64,000 nt of DNA from Gammaproteobacteria bacterium. Lineage in GTDB: Bacteria; Pseudomonadota; Gammaproteobacteria; Steroidobacterales; Steroidobacteraceae. Within the stretch, counting starts at the first letter, position 1. Each line of letters begins with the position of its first letter. This document shows, in pieces, positions 51,410 through 57,941 of the stretch. The position numbers were made by a program, and so were the translations under genes. Under the pieces are notes generated by a model. That model did not search any database. It had not been told where the DNA came from and saw only the letters and a program-made list of their open reading frames with translations. Location: contig DAHUYP010000090.1 in NCBI GenBank assembly GCA_027315105.1, positions 1-64,000 of the forward strand, given 5' to 3'.

Positions 51410-52968
51410 GCCGCATCGCGTGCCTGGCCGCGCTCACGCTGCTCGGTGCCGCACTCGCGGCGCAGGCGGACGACTTCGCGGCTGCTGGCCCGGTGAGCGC
51501 CGCGGCCCCGCCCGCCCCGGCCGAGACTGCGACCCCGCCCGCCCCGGCCGAGACTGCGACCCCGCCTGTCCCGGCCGAGACTGCGACCCCGCCTGTCCCG
51601 GCCGAGACTGCGACCCCGCCTGTCCCGGCCGAGACTGCGACCCCGCCCGTCCCGGCCGAGACTGCGCCTTCGCCCGTGCCCGGGAGCACCGGCGGCCCGC
51701 GTCGGTCGGCCGGCTCCACCTATCCGTCCGATTCTGCCGGCTCGACCGGCTCAGCGCGTTCGGCAGCGTCCGCGTTCTCGACCAGTCTGACCAATTCGGC
51801 TGGCTGGGGACGCTGGTTCGATCCGGCGACGGCACCGTTCATCCCGGTACCGGAAGTGAATATCGACCCGGACAGCGGCACCACCGTCGGCATCATTCCG
51901 GTGCTGCTCGATACCGACGAGAACGGCGACATCCGCACGATCTTTGCGCCGGACATCTATCGTTCGCAATACTTCGGCTACGGCGCTCACGCGCGCGTGT
52001 TCGCCTATCCGTCCGTGGACACGCAGTGGTCGCTGGTCGCCGGCGGCGAGCAGCGGGTCGAGAGTACCTTCGATGCCGAGTACCAGAACGATCGCACCCG
52101 CCACAGCCGCTGGTCGCTGAGCTTCAGCGCCGTCTACGATCGGAATGGCACGCCGCGCTTTTACGGCATCGGCAACGAATCACCGATCTACGACATCGCC
52201 GGCTACACCATCCAGCAGAAGTACGCGCAGGCGAATTTCGGCTTCAACATCAATCCGCAATGGCAACTGACATACTCCACGCGGTTGCGTGCCGTGGAGG
52301 TGCTGCCGGGCACGATCACCGGCCTGCCGTCGCTGCAGCGCCGATTCGGCCTGCTCAACGGCATCGGCAACAACCACGAGATGCTGCACCGCGGATCGAT
52401 CACCTACGACACGCGCGACGACCTGACCGTGCCGACCAGCGGCGGACAGTTCATCGTCTACGGCGGGGCGGCGAGCCGGCAGGGGTTCGTCAACGACTCG
52501 CTCTACGTCGAAGCCGGGACCGACGATCGCTACTACTGGCCGCTGGCGCACGATACGGTACTGGCCTCGCATTTCGCTTTGCGATACCTGCCGGAAACGC
52601 ACCAGGTGCCGTTCTGGGCCTTGAGCGAGCTCGGCGGCGACAGCAGCATCATCGGCGGCGGGCAGCCGCTGCGCGGCTTCGGCGAGGGGCGCTTCTACGA
52701 CCGCAATTCCGTCTCCGCCAGTGTCGAATTGCGCCGCCGCGTGATGTCCTTCAATGCGGTCTCCACGCACATCGACCTCGAGCTGGCGCCATTCATCGAC
52801 GCCGGTCGCGTCTTTTCCAATGCGACCACCCTGCCGCTCTACCAGCTCCATCGCGTGTACGGCCTGGGCATCCGCGGCATCGCCAAACCGTACATCGTCG
52901 GTTTCATCGACGTGGGCTACGGCAGCGAGGGCGCCGCCGCCTTCACCGGGATCAACTATCCGTTCTGA
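51406..52968 (+). CDS. BamA/TamA-family (surface antigen D15-like) outer-membrane protein
   Basis: 520 residues. Signal peptide (LTLLGAALAAQA), then a repetitive Pro/Ala/Glu/Thr linker of six 9-residue units (about 38-92), then a beta barrel without POTRA domains. The barrel shows FIPVPEVNIDPDSGTTVGIIPVLL, DTRDDLTVPTSGGQF (the D15 strand pattern after RGSITYD) and GGGQPLRGFGEGRF, where PLRGF resembles the VRGF motif of the Omp85 superfamily. It ends AAFTGINYPF with the terminal Phe expected of a barrel. The role (secretion or lipid transfer) is unknown. Confidence 0.88.
   Translation: MSRIACLAALTLLGAALAAQADDFAAAGPVSAAAPPAPAETATPPAPAETATPPVPAETATPPVPAETATPPVPAETATPPVPAETAPSPVPGSTGGPRRSAGSTYPSDSAGSTGSARSAASAFSTSLTNSAGWGRWFDPATAPFIPVPEVNIDPDSGTTVGIIPVLLDTDENGDIRTIFAPDIYRSQYFGYGAHARVFAYPSVDTQWSLVAGGEQRVESTFDAEYQNDRTRHSRWSLSFSAVYDRNGTPRFYGIGNESPIYDIAGYTIQQKYAQANFGFNINPQWQLTYSTRLRAVEVLPGTITGLPSLQRRFGLLNGIGNNHEMLHRGSITYDTRDDLTVPTSGGQFIVYGGAASRQGFVNDSLYVEAGTDDRYYWPLAHDTVLASHFALRYLPETHQVPFWALSELGGDSSIIGGGQPLRGFGEGRFYDRNSVSASVELRRRVMSFNAVSTHIDLELAPFIDAGRVFSNATTLPLYQLHRVYGLGIRGIAKPYIVGFIDVGYGSEGAAAFTGINYPF
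51517..51678 (+). repeat. six tandem 27-bp units in the barrel-protein linker
   Basis: Unit starts at 51517, 51544, 51571, 51598, 51625 and 51652, each beginning CCGGCCGAGACTGCG. Units 1-5 are nearly identical at the DNA level, while the last diverges at its end. Each encodes nine residues of the form PAETATPPV. The near-identity suggests recent expansion and possible length variation without loss of frame. Confidence 0.95.
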
Positions 52969-53087
52969 GCCCGCCGCAACGGCGTGCTAGAGTGCCCGCA
53001 TCCTCGACCGATGATCGAAATCGGCCAGGCTTGAGTACCTTCCGAGAGATCCGCCGTCGGCCAGGCCGCGATGCAAGGGGGTTGCAC

Positions 53088-53831
53088 ATGAATAGGCTCG
53101 AGGGGCGTAACGCATTGGTGACCGGCGCCGCGCGCGGCATCGGCCGGGCGATCGCCGAGGCGCTTGCCGCCGAGGGCGCCGATGTCGCGATCAATTACCA
53201 GTCCAGCGAGGCGGATGCGGTTTCGCTGGCGCAGGAGATCGGCACGCTGGGTCGCCGGACGCTGCTGTTCAAGGGCGACGTCGGTCAGCGCTCGACCTGG
53301 ACCTCGATGATCGGGAAGATCAGGCAGGACTGGGGACGGCTGGACATTCTGGTCAATAACGCCGGCATCACGCGCGACAAGACCCTGCGGAAGATGACGG
53401 ATGAGGACTGGCTGGCGGTGCTGCAGACCAACCTCAATGCCTGCTATTTCGGCGTCTCGGCGGTCATGAACATGATGATCGAGCAGAAGTTCGGTCGCAT
53501 CGTCAATATCAGCTCGTTCGTCGGCCAGGCAGGCAATTTCGGGCAGGCCAACTATGCGGCGAGCAAGGGTGGCATCATCGCCTTCACCAAGACCGCCGCC
53601 ATGGAGCTCGCGAAGTACAACGTGACCTGCAACGCGCTCGCTCCCGGATTTACCGAGACCGGCATGCTCGCCAAGGTTCCCGAGCAGGTGCGGGCGCAGA
53701 TCCTGACGCGCATACCGATGGGACGCTTCGGCAAGCCCGAGGAGATCGCCAAAGCGGTGCTGTTCCTCGCGGCCGATGCCGACTACGTCACCGGCCAGCA
53801 GATCAACGTCAATGGCGGCGTGTACATGTAG
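53088..53831 (+). CDS. phaB: acetoacetyl-CoA reductase / 3-oxoacyl reductase (PhaB/FabG type SDR)
   Basis: 247 residues. It reduces acetoacetyl-CoA to 3-hydroxybutyryl-CoA with NADPH for PHA synthesis, judged from neighbours and family. Cofactor loop TGAARGIGRAIA, NNAGITRD, catalytic Ser in NISSFVGQ, and YAASKGG with the Tyr/Lys pair are all present. The C-terminus GQQINVNGGVYM matches PhaB proteins. AAGGGGG precedes ATG 53088. FabG in fatty-acid synthesis is the main alternative. It is convergent with phaC and near phaR, phasin and two synthases. Confidence 0.85.
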   Translation: MNRLEGRNALVTGAARGIGRAIAEALAAEGADVAINYQSSEADAVSLAQEIGTLGRRTLLFKGDVGQRSTWTSMIGKIRQDWGRLDILVNNAGITRDKTLRKMTDEDWLAVLQTNLNACYFGVSAVMNMMIEQKFGRIVNISSFVGQAGNFGQANYAASKGGIIAFTKTAAMELAKYNVTCNALAPGFTETGMLAKVPEQVRAQILTRIPMGRFGKPEEIAKAVLFLAADADYVTGQQINVNGGVYM

Positions 53832-53869
53832 CGCGCGGGGCCGGGCGCAGGCGGCACTGCGAGCCCGTC

Positions 53870-54871
53870 TCAGCGCGCCGCGAGCCAGGTGGCGATGGCC
53901 CGGGGCACTTCGCGCTGGGCGCGCGCGCTGATGTACATGCCGATGTGCCCAAGGTCGAACTCGAGCGCGGTGTAGTCGGCGCCGCCGAGCTGGCCGCGCA
54001 GGGCGGCGGAGGCTGCGGGAGGCACCAGGTGATCGCGCGTGCCGATCAGATTCAGGACCGGCTGCGCGATGGCGTGCAATTCGACCTTCCGGCCCGCGAT
54101 CTGCATCCGGTTCTGCACCAGCCGGTTCTCCTGGTAGCACCACTGCACGAATTGCCGAAACGCGCACCCGGCCTGATCCGGGCTGTCGAAGATCCAGCGC
54201 TCGACCCGCATGAAATTCTCCAGGCGCGCGCGATCGGGCTCCGCCGTGAGCAGCTGCACGTATTTCTGCTGCGTGAGGCGAAACGGCATCAGCGCCAGGA
54301 ATATCTGATTCAGGACGTCGCCGGAGACGTTGCCCTCGCCGAGCCAGCTCTGCAGATCGATCTTGCGCACCCACTTCGACAGCAGGTCCGCCGGCGTCTG
54401 GAAATCCACCGGCGTGACCATCGTGATCAGATTGCGCACCTGCCGTGCGTTCAGCGCCGTATAGCACAGGCTCAGCACGCCGCCCTGGCAGACGCCGAGC
54501 ACGTTGAGCGCGGCCAGCCCGTGCGCCTGCAGAATGTGGCTCACGCAGCCGGCGAGATAGCCGTCGATGTAGTCGGCCAGGCTCGTGAAGCGGTCCGCGC
54601 CGTCCGGATATCCCCAGTCGATGAGGTAGACGTCGAGGCCTGCGGACAGCAGCCCTCGGATCAGCGAACGATCCGGCTGCAGATCCAGCATATAGGGGCG
54701 ATTGATCAGCGCGTAGACGATGAGCAGCGGCGCCTGGCCGGCCGGCCGCGCGATCGGCCGGTAGCGATAGAGCTCGAGCTTGCCGGACTGCCACACCAGG
54801 TCCTTCGGCGAGCAGCCCACTGCGCCATGGCCGGCGCCCGCCAGCGCCTCGTACAGGCCGCCGCTGCTCAC
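53870..54871 (-). CDS. phaC: class III PHA synthase catalytic subunit PhaC
   Basis: 333 residues, GTG start at 54871 forming a GTGA overlap with the phaE stop. The lipase-like box GVCQGG places the catalytic Cys near residue 128. The remaining triad positions are in GTRDHLVPP (Asp) and DLGHIGMY (His). The length suits class III synthases (about 350), which work with PhaE. It polymerises 3-hydroxyacyl-CoA to polyhydroxyalkanoate at granule surfaces. Other family segments: LIVYALINRPYMLDLQPDRSLIRGLL and VYLIDWGYPD. Confidence 0.93.
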   Translation of the reverse strand: MSSGGLYEALAGAGHGAVGCSPKDLVWQSGKLELYRYRPIARPAGQAPLLIVYALINRPYMLDLQPDRSLIRGLLSAGLDVYLIDWGYPDGADRFTSLADYIDGYLAGCVSHILQAHGLAALNVLGVCQGGVLSLCYTALNARQVRNLITMVTPVDFQTPADLLSKWVRKIDLQSWLGEGNVSGDVLNQIFLALMPFRLTQQKYVQLLTAEPDRARLENFMRVERWIFDSPDQAGCAFRQFVQWCYQENRLVQNRMQIAGRKVELHAIAQPVLNLIGTRDHLVPPAASAALRGQLGGADYTALEFDLGHIGMYISARAQREVPRAIATWLAAR

Positions 54872-55740
54872 GGCTTTGCCCGACGGCGTGACCGCGGTGC
54901 GCCGCGGCGCTTCGCGTGCGTCGTGTTCTGCGCCGACTCGGCCCGGGTGCGCTGCGCGGCACCCGGGGCGCGCTGCACGGCCGGCGCCGCTGCGCGCAGG
55001 TGTTCTTCCACCGACTTCAAACGCCGCGACAGCGTATTGATCTCGCTGCGCGTCGGCAGGTCGAGCAGCTTCGCCGATTGCTCGATGAGCGCCTGCAGCT
55101 CCTGGCGCCACTGGCCGGACGCGTTCACGAATTCGGCCTGCGCGCTGCAGAATGCCTCCCCGTGCGCCATGCGCGCGTAGGCCGCTTCCGCGCAGTCGAT
55201 CCAGGCATCGTACAGCTCGGGCGGCGCCGTCGGGCCCGGCATCTGCACCGGCTGCCCGGGCACCGGCTGCCCCAGCCATTGCGCCGTGAATGCCGCCGCG
55301 GCCTCGCGCAACGCATCCGACCACAATCGCTGCAGGTGCCGCTGCGCGCCGTCGATGCGCCGCCAGGCCTCGCTCATGCGCTGCCAGCGCAGCTGGTACT
55401 CTCGGGTGGCGCCGAGCGCCGGCCCGTCGAACCCGCTGCCCGGGGGCACGGTGCCGGAGCCGGCCGGCCCGGGGCCGGCGCCCCATGGCGGCGGCGTGCC
55501 GCCGAACTGCTCTCGCAGGAACTCACCGAAGCGCTCGGCCGCCTGTCCCGCCACCGCCGCCGAACCGCCGGCAGCGCCGTCGATGAACGACTGTGCCGCG
55601 GCCTTGAATCGCTCCGCGCCCTCGGCCAACGCGGCCAGGCCGGGCGCGCCCGGCCACTCATGGGCAGTGGGTGAAGCCGGATTCGGAGCCATCCACGACG
55701 CCGCCAGCGCCTGCCACTGCCGCCACAGCTCATCCGCCAT
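54868..55740 (-). CDS. phaE: class III PHA synthase subunit PhaE
   Basis: 290 residues from ATG 55740; GTG 55815 is an alternative. Helix-rich sequence of low conservation, starting ADELWRQWQALAASW, with a middle segment WQRMSEAWRRIDGAQRHLQRLW and the typical PhaE end region LLDLPTRSEINTLSRRLKSVEEHLRA. A basic Ala/Arg-rich tail follows. It forms the PhaEC complex with PhaC and is needed for activity in class III systems. The gene pair is transcribed away from phaR. Confidence 0.9.
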   Translation of the reverse strand: MADELWRQWQALAASWMAPNPASPTAHEWPGAPGLAALAEGAERFKAAAQSFIDGAAGGSAAVAGQAAERFGEFLREQFGGTPPPWGAGPGPAGSGTVPPGSGFDGPALGATREYQLRWQRMSEAWRRIDGAQRHLQRLWSDALREAAAAFTAQWLGQPVPGQPVQMPGPTAPPELYDAWIDCAEAAYARMAHGEAFCSAQAEFVNASGQWRQELQALIEQSAKLLDLPTRSEINTLSRRLKSVEEHLRAAAPAVQRAPGAAQRTRAESAQNTTHAKRRGAPRSRRRAKP

Positions 55741-55827
55741 GGCGCCGTCCGCGGTATGCAGCGCAACAAGCCTTCCCGCCTGATTTGACAGGGCCTGCGG
55801 ACCGACCAAATGCACCGTAAGACATTG

Positions 55828-55856
55828 TTAATACACAGCTATCGTCATCGAATGAA
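55828..55856 (-). promoter_or_regulatory. candidate promoter of phaEC
   Basis: On the minus strand TTCATT (55851-55856) and TATTAA (55828-55833) are 17 bases apart, in the unusually A/T-rich divergent region between phaE and phaR. Transcription would begin near 55821, upstream of both possible phaE starts. Confidence 0.45.
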
Positions 55857-55871
55857 TGGATCTGGACGGAT

Positions 55872-55894
55872 TTGCACGAAGATTGGTTGTGCAA
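55872..55894 (+). promoter_or_regulatory. inverted repeat TTGCAC-N11-GTGCAA, candidate PhaR operator
   Basis: TTGCAC (55872-55877) and GTGCAA (55889-55894) form a perfect six-base inverted repeat between phaE and phaR. The right half overlaps the -35 of the proposed phaR promoter. PhaR repressors recognise TGCA-containing sites, so self-repression is the likely role; binding itself is inferred. Confidence 0.55.
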
Positions 55895-55915
55895 TGCGAA
55901 AAGTTGACCTAGCAT
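55887..55915 (+). promoter_or_regulatory. candidate promoter of phaR
   Basis: TTGTGC (55887-55892) and TAGCAT (55910-55915) are 17 bases apart, about 24 bases upstream of the phaR ATG. The -35 box lies inside the inverted repeat at 55872-55894, so bound PhaR would block polymerase. Confidence 0.5.
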
Positions 55916-55939
55916 GCGCGCGTTGGAACGGAATCGACC

Positions 55940-56437
55940 ATGCCCCAGGAACGCCTGATACGAAAATACGCGAATCGCCGGCTCTACGACACCGGCGCGA
56001 GCCGCCACGTGACGCTCGACGATCTGCGCGGACTCATCGTCGCGGGCGAGAAGATCAAGGTGGTGGACGAAAAGTCGGGCGAAGACCTCACGCGTTCCGT
56101 GCTGTTGCAGATCATCGCCGAACAGGAGCAGTTCGGCTCGCCGGTGCTCAACTCGGAGCTGCTGGAAATGATCATCCGCTTCTATGGGCGGCCCATGCAA
56201 GCGATGCTCAGCAGCTATCTCGAACAGGCCTTCACCGCCATGCTGCGCCAGCAGGAGACCATCCAGAGCGAGATGGCCAAGGCCCTGCAATCGCCGTTTG
56301 CGCCGTTCGCGGAGCTGGCGCGCAAGAACATGGAGGTATGGGAACAGATGCAGGCCGCGACCCGCGAGGCCTTTGCCGGCCGTGCCGCCGAAGCAGCCAA
56401 GCCGGCGGAGCAGTCCGACTCGAAGAAAGGCAAGTGA
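55940..56437 (+). CDS. phaR: PHA synthesis repressor PhaR
   Basis: 165 residues. The N-terminal PHB accumulation regulatory (DNA-binding) domain is unmistakable: LIRKYANRRLYDTGASRHVTLDDLRGLI (about 5-32), followed by VVDEKSGEDLTRSVLLQIIAEQE. The second part (about 70-120) is the PHB_acc domain, with RFYGRPMQAMLSSYLEQAFTAMLRQQ. PhaR binds PHA granules and DNA, and represses phasin and its own gene until PHA accumulates. The tail is short and Lys-rich. Its stop overlaps the following SDR gene by four bases. Confidence 0.95.
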   Translation: MPQERLIRKYANRRLYDTGASRHVTLDDLRGLIVAGEKIKVVDEKSGEDLTRSVLLQIIAEQEQFGSPVLNSELLEMIIRFYGRPMQAMLSSYLEQAFTAMLRQQETIQSEMAKALQSPFAPFAELARKNMEVWEQMQAATREAFAGRAAEAAKPAEQSDSKKGK

Positions 56438-57204
56438 AGCGGGTGGACGTACGCGGCAAGACAGTGGTCGTGACCGGCGCCGGACGCGGAATCGGCCGAT
56501 CGATCGCCCTGCAGCTCGCACGGCGCGGCGCCAACCTGGCGCTGTTCGATCTGCACGACGAGGATCTCGCACAGACCGGTGCGCAGTGCGCCGCCGAATC
56601 GGTCCAGGCGCGCAGCTACCACGTCAACGTCGCCGATGAAGCGGACGTCACCGCGAACATGACGCGCGTGGTGGCCGACTTCGGCCGCCTGGACGGTCTG
56701 GTGAACAATGCCGGCATCGTGCGCGACGCGCTGCTGGTGAAGGTGAAGGACGGCGCGGTGGCGGGCCGGATGTCGCTGGAGCAGTGGAACGCCGTGATGG
56801 CCGTGAACCTTACCGGCGTGTTCCTGTGCGCGCGCGAAGCCGCCGCGCACATGATCGAGCGCGGCAACGGCGGCGTGATCGTCAATATCTCGAGCATCTC
56901 GCGAACCGGCAACGCCGGCCAAAGCAACTACAGCGCCGCCAAGGCGGGCGTGGAGTCCATGGGCGTGGTGTGGGCCAAGGAGCTCGCGCGCCATGGCATC
57001 CGCGTCGGCAGCGTCGCGCCCGGGTTCACGCAGACGGAGATCCTCGCCGCGATGCGTCCCGACGTGCTCGAAAAACTCACCGCACCGGTGCCGCTGAAGC
57101 GGCTCGGACGCCCGGAAGAAATCGCACATGCCGTGCTGTTCATATTCGAGAACGACTTCTTCACCGGACGCTGCCTGGACGTGGATGGAGGCCTGCGGCT
57201 CTAG
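56434..57204 (+). CDS. 3-oxoacyl-(ACP or CoA) reductase, SDR family
   Basis: 256 residues, GTG start at 56434 in a GTGA overlap with phaR. Cofactor loop TGAGRGIGRSIA, NNAGIVRD, Ser in NISSISRTG, and the active-site YSAAKAGVE (Tyr-x-x-x-Lys) are present. An insert KVKDGAVAGRMSLEQWNAV is longer than in typical FabG and resembles a subgroup of beta-ketoacyl reductases. Co-translation with PhaR implies a role in supplying 3-hydroxyacyl-CoA for PHA. It is a different protein from the reductase at 53088. Confidence 0.88.
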   Translation: MKRVDVRGKTVVVTGAGRGIGRSIALQLARRGANLALFDLHDEDLAQTGAQCAAESVQARSYHVNVADEADVTANMTRVVADFGRLDGLVNNAGIVRDALLVKVKDGAVAGRMSLEQWNAVMAVNLTGVFLCAREAAAHMIERGNGGVIVNISSISRTGNAGQSNYSAAKAGVESMGVVWAKELARHGIRVGSVAPGFTQTEILAAMRPDVLEKLTAPVPLKRLGRPEEIAHAVLFIFENDFFTGRCLDVDGGLRL

Positions 57205-57368
57205 GCCGCGGGCGTGCGCGGAAGGCCGAACGGGTGCCGGGCGAACCCTTTTGCGTCGCAAATATATCCGATACAGGCACGTTATTGGTACGTATTGCTC
57301 TCACTTGATTCTTTAAATATCAATATACTAGAGTCATTCAGCCCCTCGCGGCTCTCCTCCGGATTATC

Positions 57369-57396
57369 TTGCACTGCATACAAATCGCGCTATAAT
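57369..57396 (+). promoter_or_regulatory. strong promoter of the phasin gene with TGCA boxes
   Basis: TTGCAC (57369-57374) and TATAAT (57391-57396), a perfect -10, are 16 bases apart and 43 bases upstream of the phasin ATG. The -35 region reads TTGCACTGCATACAA, containing two TGCA cores like the phaR operator. Repression by PhaR is a reasonable inference. Confidence 0.7.
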
Positions 57397-57439
57397 GGCG
57401 CCGTACCGACCCCCGGACACCGCGAGCAGGAGAGCCGCC

Positions 57440-57799
57440 ATGAATGATTCAACCTTCGACCCGAAAACGATTTTCGAGGCCTACCGCAATGCCTTCGCGC
57501 CGACATTGAAGGCCCAGCAGGAAGGCCTCAAGACGATCGACCGCGCCGGCCATTACCACTACGCCGTCGCCGGCGACTACCTGGAGTGGAGCCTGGCCCA
57601 GGCCAAGGCCGCGCTCGCCGCACAGACGCCGGCGGAGTTCGTCTCCAAGCAGATCGAGCTTGCCACGGCGCTGAGCGAGAAGCTGCGGGGCCGCGTACAG
57701 GAATTCGTCACCCTGGCAACCGACGCGCAGAACAGCTTCACGCAAGTGATGACCGAAGCGACCGCCAAGGTTGCCGAAGTGACGAAGAAAGCGGCCTGA
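57440..57799 (+). CDS. phasin family protein (PHA granule coat)
   Basis: 119 residues. GGAG lies seven bases before ATG 57440. The sequence is a helical, amphipathic phasin (Phasin_2 type): TIFEAYRNAFAPTLKAQQEGLKTIDRAGHYHYAVAGDYLEWSLAQAK, then TPAEFVSKQIELATALSEKLRGRVQEFVTLATDAQNSFTQVMTEATAKVAEV. Phasins cover PHA granules and are usually very abundant, which fits the near-consensus promoter upstream and the strong hairpin downstream. PhaR control is expected from the family. Confidence 0.93.
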   Translation: MNDSTFDPKTIFEAYRNAFAPTLKAQQEGLKTIDRAGHYHYAVAGDYLEWSLAQAKAALAAQTPAEFVSKQIELATALSEKLRGRVQEFVTLATDAQNSFTQVMTEATAKVAEVTKKAA

Positions 57800-57862
57800 G
57801 GCCGCGGGCCGGATCCGCGACCGGCCCGGACGAGATGACCCCATAAGACCCCCCGCAGCGGC

Positions 57863-57894
57863 GGGCGAGGGGTGCCGCAAGGCACCCCTCGCCC
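57863..57894 (+). terminator. 14-bp perfect hairpin with GCAA tetraloop after the phasin gene
   Basis: GGGCGAGGGGTGCC (57863-57876) and GGCACCCCTCGCCC (57881-57894) pair fully around GCAA, a GNRA-type loop. It sits 63 bases after the phasin stop and 47 bases before the class I synthase start. No T-tract follows (AAAGCTGTATATT). It may stop or slow transcription, or protect phasin mRNA from 3' decay. Confidence 0.75.
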
Positions 57895-57941
57895 AAAGCT
57901 GTATATTGATTGCCGCCAGTCAGAACACCAGCGGGACGACC

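Noticed and set aside
51517-51678. Possible CRISPR-like array
   Set aside because: The units are directly adjacent with no spacers, are 27 bases (a multiple of three) and encode a repeat linker inside a long open gene.
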